Counted from the first letter of the stretch, positions 20,681 to 30,000 are shown. The stretch is DNA of 64,000 nt from Bacteroidota bacterium (GCA_018267705.1 JAFDXX010000017.1:1-64000), one strand, 5' to 3'. The notes: a model not told the origin generated them from the letters alone. A program made the numbers and translations.

Positions 20681-21598
20681 TTATGACTGATTATTTGATG
20701 TAATACTTAAAAAATAATCTTCTAAACTGTGTTTGGGTTGCAAAGAAATAAGTGCAATATTCATTGTAATTAAATCTTTATGCAATTGTGGAATATCTTT
20801 TTTATTCATTTTTAAAACAGGATGTATTATTCTTTCTTTTAATAAAAAGCTATTCCAACTACTTTGTTTTAGCTGCTCAAATGCATAGTTGTTATTGGTA
20901 GTTTCTATTTCAACTATTGTTTGCGAAGCATCAAATAATTCGCTTGCTTCTCCTTCAATTATTTTTTTTCCTTTATCAATAATTAAAACTTTGGTAGCAA
21001 CTTGTTCAATTTCACTTAATAAGTGTGATGAGATAACGATTGTTTTTTTCAGTTCATTACTTAAATGTAAAATCATATTTCTTATATCTGCAATACCTTG
21101 TGGATCTAAACCATTGGTAGGCTCATCAAGAATTACAATTTGCGGATTATGTACCAAAGCAACAGCAATACCTAAACGTTGCTTCATACCTTGCGAAAAA
21201 GTTTTTACTTTATCGTTAGCTCTTTGTGCTAAACCAACTGTTTCTAATTGCTGCATCAGTTGCTGCCTTGAAAGCCTTATACCACTTAGCTTTGCAAAAA
21301 TTTTAAGATTTTCATAAGCAGATAAATATGTATAAACATCAGGTTTCTCAATTACTGCACCAATATTTCTTAATACTTCTTTTCTGTGTTTAAATAAATC
21401 TATTCCTGCAATTTCAATACTACCTTCAGTTGGTTTTATTAATGTAAGTAACATACGCATGGTGGTACTTTTGCCGGCACCATTTTGACCAAGAAAGCCG
21501 TACACATCTCCTTTATTTACAGAAAACGATAATTGATTAACTGCTGTTAGATTATGAAATTGTTTGCTTAAACCTTTTACGTTGATAATGTTTTGCAT
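20681..21598 (-). CDS. ABC transporter ATP-binding protein (BcrA-like)
   Basis: A 305-residue ABC ATPase. The Walker A GQNGAGKS is near residue 37, the signature FSQGMKQRLGIA near 138, and Walker B VILDEPTNGLD near 160. The switch His is in ISSHLLSEIE. The C-terminal 90 residues form the extra domain seen in BcrA/CcmA-type exporters. It is the first gene of the three-gene unit with the ABC-2 permease and LolA-like protein. The unit may move a lipid, peptide or antibiotic-like compound; sequence alone does not decide. Confidence 0.9.
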   Translation of the reverse strand: MQNIINVKGLSKQFHNLTAVNQLSFSVNKGDVYGFLGQNGAGKSTTMRMLLTLIKPTEGSIEIAGIDLFKHRKEVLRNIGAVIEKPDVYTYLSAYENLKIFAKLSGIRLSRQQLMQQLETVGLAQRANDKVKTFSQGMKQRLGIAVALVHNPQIVILDEPTNGLDPQGIADIRNMILHLSNELKKTIVISSHLLSEIEQVATKVLIIDKGKKIIEGEASELFDASQTIVEIETTNNNYAFEQLKQSSWNSFLLKERIIHPVLKMNKKDIPQLHKDLITMNIALISLQPKHSLEDYFLSITSNNQS

Positions 21599-21659
21599 GT
21601 GTAATTAACAACGCAAAGTTATATTAATGAAGTAAATAGAAAATAAAACTTGTGCTAAA

Positions 21660-21690
21660 ATTAAACCCCGCATTTTATGCAGGGTTTATA
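21660..21690 (-). terminator. Terminator of the HmuY/TonB operon
   Basis: An 11-bp stem (21663-21673 with 21677-21687). Its single mismatch on the plus strand becomes a G-T wobble on the minus strand. A minus-strand T-rich tract follows. It lies just beyond the HmuY-like stop at 21712. Confidence 0.75.
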
Positions 21691-21711
21691 CTTTATGTAT
21701 TATGTAATTTT

Positions 21712-22314
21712 TTAATTGAATGATTTTGATCCATTTACTTGAAACACGTAGCGAAAAGTATAATAGCGAGATACGCTATTGGCATCTGGTATAATTGGAG
21801 CGTTTTGATAATAACTTTGAATTTCAACTTTTGCATATTTACCATTTGCCGTACGAATAATAATTATATTACCTGCAATAGGAGAAATAATATCAGTTGA
21901 AAAATTATAACTGTACCAACCATTGCCGCTACCTGTAGTAATTGCACGTGCCACACCATTCATACCATCTATTTTAAAAGTTGAATCGGATGATATAGTA
22001 TTATAAGTATCAAAAGTTACACCTTTTTGCACAAATGCACCACCATTAGCCGGACCGCTTGTACCACCATTTATTAGAATAGTTGTTGAACGAAAAGCAA
22101 TATCCCATTTGGTTGTAGCAGAATCTGTGTTTGAAATTTGTTGACCTGTTTCTAGTGAATAAAAAGTAAAATGCCCATCGCTACCTGTTGCGTTTAAACT
22201 ATTTACAGAAGTTGAAATAGCGGTAGTTGTTGTTCCTGAATCTTTACTGCATGATGCCAATGTAAAGCTTGCTATTACCGCTGCACATACGAATTGAAGA
22301 AACCTATTTTTCAT
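21712..22314 (-). CDS. HmuY-like lipoprotein
   Basis: A 200-residue lipoprotein: the lipobox LASC places the lipidated Cys at residue 21. The mature domain has the HmuY pattern (FYSLETGQQISNTDSATTKWDIAFRSTTI, cited here in part as WDIAFRSTTI, and the NGGTSGPANGGAF block). HmuY proteins in Porphyromonas sequester haem and hand it to the receptor HmuR. The next gene upstream in the operon, 12 nt away, encodes a TonB receptor, matching the hmuYR arrangement. The haem-ligating His pair of P. gingivalis HmuY is not apparent, so the ligand may differ. Confidence 0.75.
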   Translation of the reverse strand: MKNRFLQFVCAAVIASFTLASCSKDSGTTTTAISTSVNSLNATGSDGHFTFYSLETGQQISNTDSATTKWDIAFRSTTILINGGTSGPANGGAFVQKGVTFDTYNTISSDSTFKIDGMNGVARAITTGSGNGWYSYNFSTDIISPIAGNIIIIRTANGKYAKVEIQSYYQNAPIIPDANSVSRYYTFRYVFQVNGSKSFN

Positions 22315-22326
22315 AATTTTTATTTT

Positions 22327-24462
22327 TTATTTTTTATGTTGAGTGAATGAATAACTAATGCCTGCATAAAATAAAGCACCTGGTATATTAGGAGAATTAA
22401 TAATATCTTTCCAATTAAAAACATTATCACAACCTGCCTGAACTTTTAATCCGTTATTAAAAAATTTACCGATGCTTATATTCGTTTGAAAGAAATCTTT
22501 TGTAAATAAGTCGCCGCGGTTTAACATTAAGTTTCCATCTAAATCTTGTACACCCCAACCGCTCCGGTATATCTCACGTATATTGGTAAACCAGCCGCTT
22601 TTGTTTTCATAATAAACTTTAATATTTGCACTGTGGGTGCTTCTGTTAAATAAGCCTTTGTAATCTTTTAAAGTTAATCTGTAAACTACTCCATTATCTC
22701 TTCCATACACGCCTGCACTGCTTTTTATTGAATCAATATCATGTTTATCTGCTGTGTATAATAATTGATACCCTGCTGAAATTTGAAGGCCTTTAGTAGG
22801 TGCATATTTTATTTCTGTTTCAAAACCTTGTGTATAAACTCTGTTTAAATTAAAGTAAGAATATACAAACGAGTTGTTTGTTTTTTGTGCAATAGCCGAG
22901 GTAGTAATTAAATTATTTACATCGTTTCTAAAAAAATTAATATTAGCATTTACTTTTTGTGTAAAAGTATAATTGAAACCAAGGTTGATACCTGTTGATG
23001 TTTCGGGTTGCAAGGGTTGTAATGCTGCATTATAAAATGTTTGATTAATACTTTGTATTTGTCCTTGTCTTTGTAAAAGTTGTATACCTGCTGCTACTTC
23101 ATTATTACCTAATACAGTATAACCCGTACCTGCTGATGTATTGGTAAAGTTTAAATATAACTGGCGAAAATCGGGTGCTTTAAAGCCACCTCCAATAGAT
23201 GCATTAATTTTTAATTTTTTAATAGGAATGAATTGCATTGCCAATTTAGGGCTTACATGCGAAGCATAGTTTTGATTATAATCGTATCGTACACCTGCAA
23301 TTAAATTCCACCAATTATTAATTTGCCAATCATACTGCGAAAACAAATAACCAATATTATTTTTCTTAGTTAGAACATTAGTTTCATCGTATCTGTTTGA
23401 TTTTACGTTATCAAAAATCCAACCGGCACCCACAATTAAATTACTTTTATTATTAATTGTAATATCTGTTTGGTCTTCAAATCTTGTAAATATTTGTTCA
23501 AAATAATCGTTATAATAAATATTGTTAGATGAGTTATTATAAACATAAGATTGATTAGTTGCCGATTGATAATCGGTATAATAAACTCTTAAATAAGTTT
23601 TTACTGCAGAACAAAATTTATGTTCAAGTGTGTTGCTAATATTTACATCTTTTGTAGTTTCTTTTCCTGAAAAAATATAAGTATTATTGGCTGCATCTGT
23701 AGTTGAATAAGGGTTAGTTGTTTGCAATTGATTAAAATATCTTGCATTAACCGTCCATTTAGTATTATCTGAAAATTTATATCCTGCTTTTGCTTGTAAA
23801 GTATAGTTATAAAATGGATCGAGAGTTTGTGCAGGAGAGGATGGATTTAAGTTATAACCATTGTTGTTATAGAAATTTCCTTGTGCAGAGAAAGTAAATT
23901 TATTTTTAATAATTGTTGTATTAGCGTTAAGATCTGTTACACCCAAACTTCCATATCTTACTGATGCTCCGTAAGTATTTTGATACGGGTTTTCAGTAAT
24001 AATATTTACAACGCCGGCCATTGCATCACTTCCATATAAACTTGAAGAAGGGCCCTTTACAATTTCAATTTTTTTTATGTTAGCAACGGTAATTCTAGAT
24101 AAATCTAATACTCCGCTTGTTCTTCCTACAACGGGTTCTCCATCTATTAATATTAAAGTATAATCCGGACTTAAACCTTGCATTTGTAAACCGCTTCCAA
24201 AGCTGTTTGTAATAAACAATCCGGCTTGTTCATTCAATATATCATTCAACCGTAACGAACCACTTTGTTGTATTGTTTTTTTATTTATTATAGTTACAGG
24301 AACGGCTACATTACTTAATTTTCTTTCGCTGCGAGTGGCTGTAACAACTACTTCATCTAAATTAGATTTTGCTTGAAGTGTATCGGTTGTTTTTTTATTT
24401 TGTTGTGCAAATATTGTAATACTAAAAAAACAAAGTAGGATAACGATTGTATGTTTCAACAT
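22327..24462 (-). CDS. TonB-dependent receptor (HmuR/BtuB-like)
   Basis: A 711-residue outer-membrane receptor. A signal peptide (about 1-19) is followed by a TonB-box-like segment (DEVVVTATRSERKLS). The plug (about 40-160) has LILIDGEPVVGR and IEIVKGPSSSLYGSDAMAGVVNIIT. A 22-strand barrel follows with FKAPDFRQLY and LQPETSTGINLGF, the equivalents of the FRAP and NPNL boxes of haem and cobalamin receptors. It ends GISYSFTQHKK. It is co-transcribed with the HmuY-like lipoprotein. No histidine is seen between the FRAP- and NPNL-like boxes, where haem receptors usually have one, so haem is only one candidate. A weak -7-like sequence (CACTTTTG) lies at 24488-24495 on the minus strand. Confidence 0.88.
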   Translation of the reverse strand: MLKHTIVILLCFFSITIFAQQNKKTTDTLQAKSNLDEVVVTATRSERKLSNVAVPVTIINKKTIQQSGSLRLNDILNEQAGLFITNSFGSGLQMQGLSPDYTLILIDGEPVVGRTSGVLDLSRITVANIKKIEIVKGPSSSLYGSDAMAGVVNIITENPYQNTYGASVRYGSLGVTDLNANTTIIKNKFTFSAQGNFYNNNGYNLNPSSPAQTLDPFYNYTLQAKAGYKFSDNTKWTVNARYFNQLQTTNPYSTTDAANNTYIFSGKETTKDVNISNTLEHKFCSAVKTYLRVYYTDYQSATNQSYVYNNSSNNIYYNDYFEQIFTRFEDQTDITINNKSNLIVGAGWIFDNVKSNRYDETNVLTKKNNIGYLFSQYDWQINNWWNLIAGVRYDYNQNYASHVSPKLAMQFIPIKKLKINASIGGGFKAPDFRQLYLNFTNTSAGTGYTVLGNNEVAAGIQLLQRQGQIQSINQTFYNAALQPLQPETSTGINLGFNYTFTQKVNANINFFRNDVNNLITTSAIAQKTNNSFVYSYFNLNRVYTQGFETEIKYAPTKGLQISAGYQLLYTADKHDIDSIKSSAGVYGRDNGVVYRLTLKDYKGLFNRSTHSANIKVYYENKSGWFTNIREIYRSGWGVQDLDGNLMLNRGDLFTKDFFQTNISIGKFFNNGLKVQAGCDNVFNWKDIINSPNIPGALFYAGISYSFTQHKK

Positions 24463-24781
24463 AAGTAGGGGCTATTATTTGGTTGTGCAAAAGTGAGTTG
24501 CAATTATTTTTTTATTATCATAGAATTGTAAAAACAATAAAGCAGTTCAAAAAAATATTTTACAGATAAGAAGGTATGCACACAGTTATCTAAAGCTTTA
24601 ATGAAAACTTTGCTACAATAAATACTAATAGATTTTTATTTCAGTTAAAATTTTATGACGCAAAATTGGTTGTTACGTTATCATCAAAAGATCCCGTATC
24701 GGGAAAAAACCTTTACGCAAAATGGAAAAACGAAGTGTGTATATAAAAAGAGTAAAAACGATATAATTATATGTTTATAAT
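24463..24781. other. 319-nt intergenic region with little assignable content
   Basis: This lies between the start of the TonB receptor gene and the end of the amidohydrolase gene. It holds the receptor's probable promoter (weak box at 24488-24495 on the minus strand) and a small inverted repeat (TCCCG TAT CGGGA, 24692-24704). It also has a plus-strand 41-codon ORF (24655-24780) that I do not consider convincing. No RNA gene was recognised. Confidence 0.5.
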
Positions 24782-26413
24782 TTATTTATTGCTATATACT
24801 TTTTTGCCGCCTAAATAAGTTGCTATTACTTTTGTATCAAGAATTTTAGTTTCATCAACTTTCATTAAATCGTTGTCAAGTATAATAAAATCAGCCTTTT
24901 TGCCTACTTCTATACTACCAATTTCTTTATCTAAAAAATCAGCTTTTGCTGCCCAAATAGTCATTCCATAAATGGCTTCTTTTCTTGTTAAAGCATTTTC
25001 TGTTTGAAAACCATTTGCAGGAAATCCTTTTGCATCTTTTCTTATAACTGCTGCTAAAAAAGTTTTGAATGGAGAAATATCTTCAACCGGAAAATCTGTA
25101 CCTAAAGGTAACCATCCGTTTTGTTGTAAAAGTTGTTTGTATGCATAAGCATTTTTAATTCTTTCTTTTCCTAAACGTTCTTCTGCCCAATACATATCGC
25201 TGGTGGCATGTGTAGGTTGTACAGAAGGAATAATATTTGATTTTCCAAATAAATCAAAATCATTTTTATCAATTATTTGTGCATGTTCTATTCTCCAACG
25301 TTTATCGTTTTTGCCGTTTAAATACTTATTATAAATGTTTAATATCACTCTGTTGCCACTATCGCCAATAGCATGTGTACACATTTGAAAATCAGTAGTA
25401 GAAAGTATTTTGGCCAATGAATCAAAATGAGATTGTTGACTTAATAAAAAGCCATACCAATCTTTTTTATCGGTATAAGGTTGTAATAAACAAGCACCTC
25501 TGCTGCCTAATGCTCCATCGGCATAAAACTTAAATCCTTTAATAAAAAGTTTATCTGTTTTGTATGGACCCCTTTTTAAATAACGGTCTTCATTTTCTTT
25601 TGTATCACTTAACATTACATACAAACGCATATTTAATTTTCCTTCTTGTTGCAAAGTATCTATAGCTTCGGCTATTCTATAATTTAAACCACAATCGGTA
25701 ATTGTTGTTAAGCCAACAGCAAAACAATTTTTTTCTGCGGCAGTAAGTTGTTTTATATAATCATTTTTAGTTAGTGCAGGAATGAATTTGCTAACTAATT
25801 CGGTAGCATTATCTATTAAAACACCGGTAAGTTTTCCATTTTTTGTTTCCACTTCTCCACCCACTAAAGTGGCTCCTATTTTTACATTGGCAATATCAAA
25901 TGCTTTTTGATTACAGATAGCTGCGTGTCCATCAATTCTTGCAATAAAAACGGGTTTATTAGGAAAGGCTGCATTTAATTTTTCATTGGTAGGAAATTTT
26001 TTATCGGGAAATTTATTTTGATCCCAACCTCTTCCTAGTATCCATTTTTCATCAGGATGTTCTTGTTCAAATTTCTTTAATCGTTCAATTACTTCATCAA
26101 AACTTTTGCTGTCGTATAAATTAGCCGTAAATAAAGATTGGCTGTAACCAACAAAATGTGCATGGGCATCAATAAATCCTGGATAAATTGCTTTGCCTTG
26201 TGCATTAAGGGTTTCAGCAGATTGATATTTTGTAAAAATGGTATTATTATCGCCAACGGCTACAATTTTTCCATCTTTAATAGCCATTGCCGAAGCAGTA
26301 GTATAAGAAGAATCAACTGTATAAATAATTGCATTGTGAACTATTAAATCAACTTTTGTTTTTATGCAAGATGTAAAGAGAAGTATAAAAAAACTAGTAA
26401 TCAATAAACGCAT
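24782..26413 (-). CDS. Amidohydrolase family 3 lipoprotein (YtcJ-like)
   Basis: A 543-residue metal-dependent hydrolase. The N-terminus has a lipobox (LFTSC, Cys near residue 16), so it is probably membrane-anchored. Metal motifs are FIDAHAHF (about 80), a carboxylate/Lys region around FKFYADGALGSRG, CTHAIGD, RIEHAQI, and GTDFPVEDISPF. This order matches the YtcJ/amidohydrolase_3 group, whose substrates are cyclic amides or N-acyl compounds. The true substrate is unknown. It is a single gene convergent with nothing; its start faces the TMEM175-like gene. Confidence 0.87.
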   Translation of the reverse strand: MRLLITSFFILLFTSCIKTKVDLIVHNAIIYTVDSSYTTASAMAIKDGKIVAVGDNNTIFTKYQSAETLNAQGKAIYPGFIDAHAHFVGYSQSLFTANLYDSKSFDEVIERLKKFEQEHPDEKWILGRGWDQNKFPDKKFPTNEKLNAAFPNKPVFIARIDGHAAICNQKAFDIANVKIGATLVGGEVETKNGKLTGVLIDNATELVSKFIPALTKNDYIKQLTAAEKNCFAVGLTTITDCGLNYRIAEAIDTLQQEGKLNMRLYVMLSDTKENEDRYLKRGPYKTDKLFIKGFKFYADGALGSRGACLLQPYTDKKDWYGFLLSQQSHFDSLAKILSTTDFQMCTHAIGDSGNRVILNIYNKYLNGKNDKRWRIEHAQIIDKNDFDLFGKSNIIPSVQPTHATSDMYWAEERLGKERIKNAYAYKQLLQQNGWLPLGTDFPVEDISPFKTFLAAVIRKDAKGFPANGFQTENALTRKEAIYGMTIWAAKADFLDKEIGSIEVGKKADFIILDNDLMKVDETKILDTKVIATYLGGKKVYSNK

Positions 26414-26548
26414 AAATGAGGTTTTAATTATACAAAGTAAATTGTTCTGCGTAAATATGATAAAATTTTATACAAATGTATTATGCATTTTATTTGCAGT
26501 ATTATGTACATTCACTTTTAAAGAGGTATAACAAAAAACTAAAACATT

Positions 26549-27127
26549 ATGACTAAGAACAGATTAGAAGCTTTTAGTGATGGCGTATTAGCCATTGTAA
26601 TAACTATAATGGTATTAGAATTGAAAGTACCGCATGAAACAAATACACTTGAAGCATTGAAACCATTGCTGCCTGTGTTTCTTAGCTATATATTAAGTTT
26701 TATTTATGTTGGTATTTATTGGAATAATCATCATCATTTAATTCATATAATTAAGCATGTAAACGGTAGTGTTTTATGGTGCAATTTACATTTGTTGTTT
26801 TGGTTATCGTTATTTCCTTTTGTAACAAGTTGGATGGGAGAAAGTTATACAAGCATTTACCCGGTTGTATTGTATGGGCTCATTTTATTAATGGCGGCTT
26901 TAGCTTACTATTTTTTAGTACAAGCTTTATTAAAAGCAGAAGGTGAAAATTCTATTTTGGCAAAAAGTGTTGGTAAAGATTTTAAAGGGAAAATATCTAT
27001 TCTTTTTTATGTTGTGGGTATAGCACTAACGTTTGTATCAACATGGTTAGGTATTGCTTGTTATGTTTTAGTAGCCGGAGTATGGTTTATTCCCGATAAA
27101 AGAATTGAAAAAACTGTAGAAAAATAA
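26549..27127 (+). CDS. TMEM175-family (DUF1211) potassium channel-like protein
   Basis: A 192-residue membrane protein with six predicted helices. The N-terminal RLEAFSDGVLAIVITI carries the FSD motif (residues 9-11) that lines the pore of bacterial TMEM175 channels, which assemble as tetramers and conduct K+. HHHLIH follows the second helix, as in many homologues. The ATG is chosen because the signature begins within the first ten residues. It stands alone between the amidohydrolase and the AraC regulator; no regulatory link is evident. Confidence 0.87.
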   Translation: MTKNRLEAFSDGVLAIVITIMVLELKVPHETNTLEALKPLLPVFLSYILSFIYVGIYWNNHHHLIHIIKHVNGSVLWCNLHLLFWLSLFPFVTSWMGESYTSIYPVVLYGLILLMAALAYYFLVQALLKAEGENSILAKSVGKDFKGKISILFYVVGIALTFVSTWLGIACYVLVAGVWFIPDKRIEKTVEK

Positions 27128-27165
27128 ATATTTGATAATAAATGAAAAATAGAAGTTGATTTCAG

Positions 27166-28086
27166 CTATTTCAACAAATCGCAAGGTTTTAATCCGGTAT
27201 GCTTTTTAAAGGCAGCTGAAAAGTGTGAAATAGAAGAATAGCCTAGTAAAGCTGAAACATCTGTTACACTTAATCCTTTTTCATATAACAAATATTTTGC
27301 ATGCTCCATTCTTTGTTGTTGATAAAAATCAAAAATTGTAGTGCCAAATATTTCTTTAAAACCTTTCTTTAAATAACATTCATTCATGGCAACCTTTCTA
27401 CTCAATTCTTTAATAGTAATCGGATCGCCAATACGTTGCAATAAAATTTCTCTTGCTTGATAAATTCCTTCTTTGCTTCTTTCATCTTCTAAAAATTTGC
27501 AAGCAAAACCTACTTCTTTTTCATCTATCAAACAATCTAAACTATACAATAATAGTTCATGAATTTTTGCATTAATAAAAATATTTTCTAATGCACCCGA
27601 ATAACTATGATTTAGTAATGCATCTAAAATATTTCGTTTCTTATTGCATAGCGGAAACAATTTTGTAAATGCTGCAGGGTGTTTAAAAGCCAATACTTCA
27701 TCTTTTCTGTTACTCAATTTTACATTGTGGGTAAACTGAAATAAAAATGTAGCAGAAAAATGAAAAGAAAGTACATCAACTGTTTCTTGCTGGCCTTTGC
27801 AATTAGTAGGTTGACTTTCGCAGAAAGAGCAACTTTTTTCGTAACAATATTTATTTCCCGTAACACAAAATCTTAGCTCCAAATAATTTTCTCTTGGTTT
27901 ATTTTCATTGTAATGATAAACCATCATACCTGTATCTTCTGCAACCAACGAATGCTGTGCGTAATACCTTGTTATATTATATTGAATTGAGCCGGGTATG
28001 TTTTGTTGTTTACTGTATAAAACATCCATGCTGGGTTCAATACCACTTCTATGAGCTTCTTTCAATATGTCTAAGGTTTGCAACAT
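27166..28086 (-). CDS. AraC-family transcriptional regulator with cysteine cluster
   Basis: A 306-residue regulator. The C-terminal 95 residues are the double HTH of AraC proteins (ITIKELSRKVAMNECYLKKGFKE and GYSSISHFSAAFKKHTGLKP, both cited in part). The N-terminal domain is unassigned and holds five cysteines at residues 74, 81, 86, 89 and 96 (pattern C-x6-C-x4-C-x2-C-x6-C), suggesting a metal or redox sensor. An upstream in-frame start at 28131 is rejected: a promoter (TTTTG, 20 nt, TATTTTTG) lies between 28127 and 28095, so the ATG at 28086 must be used. The gene is divergent from an orphan response regulator. Confidence 0.85.
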   Translation of the reverse strand: MLQTLDILKEAHRSGIEPSMDVLYSKQQNIPGSIQYNITRYYAQHSLVAEDTGMMVYHYNENKPRENYLELRFCVTGNKYCYEKSCSFCESQPTNCKGQQETVDVLSFHFSATFLFQFTHNVKLSNRKDEVLAFKHPAAFTKLFPLCNKKRNILDALLNHSYSGALENIFINAKIHELLLYSLDCLIDEKEVGFACKFLEDERSKEGIYQAREILLQRIGDPITIKELSRKVAMNECYLKKGFKEIFGTTIFDFYQQQRMEHAKYLLYEKGLSVTDVSALLGYSSISHFSAAFKKHTGLKPCDLLK

Positions 28087-28094
28087 TTCAATTG

Positions 28095-28127
28095 CAAAAA
28101 TAATGTATGTACATATAATTTCCAAAA
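28095..28127 (-). promoter_or_regulatory. AraC-gene promoter with possible operator
   Basis: On the minus strand, TTTTG (28123-28127) and TATTTTTG (28095-28102) are separated by 20 nt. This fits the Bacteroidota -33/-7 promoter. A perfect 10-bp palindrome TATGTACATA (28106-28115) lies in the spacer and could be an operator. The box ends 8 nt before the ATG. Confidence 0.6.
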
Positions 28128-28261
28128 CCAATTAAAACAGTAGAGTTTTAATCTATAAAACTTTATTTTTAGTTTCACGCACATTCTTTTAACAAAACAT
28201 TGCCACACAAAACAATACAACAGCAAATGTTTTATCTTTATTTCACATCAAATTAATTTGT

Positions 28262-28960
28262 ATGGAAGAGAAAAGAAAATATAAAATCCTTCTTTGTGAA
28301 GATGATACTAACCTTGGAATGGTTTTAAAAAATTATTTAGAACTAAATGATTATGATGTTACACTTGAACGTGATGGTAGGCTTGGTTTAGCCGCTTTTC
28401 AACGCGAGAAGTTTGATATTTGTTTATTAGATGTTATGATGCCTCATGTAGATGGTTTTACATTGGCAGAAGAAATAAGAGATGTTGATCCGGATACTCC
28501 CTTATTTTTTCTAAGTGCCAAAACCATGAAAGAAGATATTATTCAAGGTTATAAATTAGGTGCCGATGATTATATAACCAAACCTTTTGATAGTGATGTT
28601 TTATTGTTGAAAATAAAAGCTATCTTAAAAAGAAATGAAGAAGAAAGAACAATTAGTGAAAATATTGAATTTGATTTAGGTACTTATCATTTTAATCCGA
28701 AACTAAGAGAATTAGTGCACGAAGGACAAACACAAACTCTTTCTCCTAAAGAAAATGAATTGCTTAAAATGTTGGCAGAACATAAAAATGATTTATTACC
28801 ACGTGAACGTGCTTTAAAGAAAATTTGGGGAAGCGATACTTATTTTAATGGAAGAAGCATGGATGTTTATATTGCCAAATTGCGTAAATATTTAAAAGAT
28901 GATGCTAACATTGAAATTGTAAATATTCATGGTAATGGTTTTAGATTGGTAGCACCGTAA
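28262..28960 (+). CDS. OmpR-family response regulator (RprY-like)
   Basis: A 232-residue two-component regulator. The receiver domain (about 6-120) has the acidic pair CEDD, the phospho-acceptor Asp in LLDVMMPHVDG (near 59), and the switch Lys in ITKPFD. Residues about 135-230 are a winged-helix domain (LSPKENELLKML, RSMDVYIAKLRKYL, GNGFRL). It resembles RprY of Bacteroides. No histidine kinase gene is adjacent in the window, so its partner is elsewhere. The gene is divergent from the AraC regulator and ends at a bidirectional terminator. Confidence 0.92.
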   Translation: MEEKRKYKILLCEDDTNLGMVLKNYLELNDYDVTLERDGRLGLAAFQREKFDICLLDVMMPHVDGFTLAEEIRDVDPDTPLFFLSAKTMKEDIIQGYKLGADDYITKPFDSDVLLLKIKAILKRNEEERTISENIEFDLGTYHFNPKLRELVHEGQTQTLSPKENELLKMLAEHKNDLLPRERALKKIWGSDTYFNGRSMDVYIAKLRKYLKDDANIEIVNIHGNGFRLVAP

Positions 28961-28983
28961 TAAAATTGAATTTTTGAAATTAA

Positions 28984-29012
28984 AAACACCACCTTTTGGG
29001 CGGTGTTTTTTT
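28984..29012. terminator. Bidirectional terminator between response regulator and cytochrome genes
   Basis: An 11-bp stem (AAAACACCACC with GGCGGTGTTTT) and a loop of about 5 nt are flanked by A and T runs. The single mismatch on the plus strand is a G-T wobble on the minus strand, so it should work best for the cytochrome gene. Confidence 0.8.
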
Positions 29013-29025
29013 TATTATACTATTG

Positions 29026-30000
29026 CTACTGTTTAGGTGTAAACTGTACAACTGTATTGTTTTGCTTTTTTACTGTTCTCAAATAAGTATAAATAGCTTT
29101 TAAATCACTTTCTTTCATTTGGCAATACATTGTCCATGGCATAATTGTGTTGAAATCTTTTGGTTGAACTGTTGGTATATGATAAGAAGTATCTTGATAT
29201 TGTTTAAATGTTTTTACAAATTGTTCTTCTGTCCAAGCACCAATACCTGTTGCATCTGAAGTAATATTTGCAGTACGAATGGTACCAAATGGAAGATTAA
29301 ATTCTCTTCCACCACCAAACTCAAGCCCCGCAATAATTTGGCCCTTATTTACCTTAGTGTGGCATTCTACGCAACCTGCAGCAGTAATCATATATTTTCC
29401 GTAGGCAAGCGTATCCGATTCTTTGGGTTTGGGTTGTAAGTTGGCTTTATGTGGTATTAAATGTTCTATTATACTAAAAGGAAAATCTGGTTTAGGAGAG
29501 GGGATTTCATTTTTAATAGAAGGTAATGTTTTAATGTATGCAATAATATCATATATATCTTCCCTGTCTAACTGGCCATAATAATGATAAGGCATTATGG
29601 GAAATAAGGGTTTATTATTTTTATCTACACCGGTTGTTATGGCTCTAAAAATTTCTCCATCTGTCCAATTACCTATTCCGGCTGGTGTAATATTTCTAGC
29701 ATAAAATACTCCGGGAAAACCAACAGATTGATCAAATCTATCTCCTCCTTGTCCTAATGTTCCTGGAGTTGGGGGCCCTGAATATTTGCTCCAGTCGCGG
29801 GTTGAGTGGCAATCCATACAAACCATTACAGCAGTTGCTAAATATTTTCCATGCTCAATTCTTTCAGGTGTAGAAACAATTTTTATATCTTCAGGTTTAC
29901 CAACATTAGGTAAAAAAATAGTGATATAGGCAATTGCTCCGGCAATAAATACAATAAGCACAATAATTGTATACATTAAAAATTTGAATACCTTTTTCAT
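29026..30000 (-). CDS. Dihaem cytochrome c
   Basis: A 324-residue membrane-anchored protein: one N-terminal helix (about 5-28) and a periplasmic part with two haem-attachment sites, CMDCH (61-65) and CVECH (210-214). The two cytochrome c domains are similar in layout: YARNITPAGIGNWTDGEI in the first and TANITSDATGIGAWTEEQF in the second, which points to an internal duplication. MPYHYYG and MPWTMY provide candidate axial methionines. It probably carries electrons to an oxidase or from a dehydrogenase; no partner gene is adjacent. Confidence 0.9.
   Translation of the reverse strand: MKKVFKFLMYTIIVLIVFIAGAIAYITIFLPNVGKPEDIKIVSTPERIEHGKYLATAVMVCMDCHSTRDWSKYSGPPTPGTLGQGGDRFDQSVGFPGVFYARNITPAGIGNWTDGEIFRAITTGVDKNNKPLFPIMPYHYYGQLDREDIYDIIAYIKTLPSIKNEIPSPKPDFPFSIIEHLIPHKANLQPKPKESDTLAYGKYMITAAGCVECHTKVNKGQIIAGLEFGGGREFNLPFGTIRTANITSDATGIGAWTEEQFVKTFKQYQDTSYHIPTVQPKDFNTIMPWTMYCQMKESDLKAIYTYLRTVKKQNNTVVQFTPKQ

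Noticed and set aside
24691..24705. Small inverted repeat TCCCG-TAT-CGGGA
   Set aside because: The stem has only five pairs. It lies within intergenic DNA and lacks a good T tract at a gene end, so it is not called as a terminator.
24655..24780. A 41-codon plus-strand ORF in the intergenic region
   Set aside because: It is Lys-rich with no recognisable motif, promoter or homology that I can see. Short ORFs like this are expected by chance.
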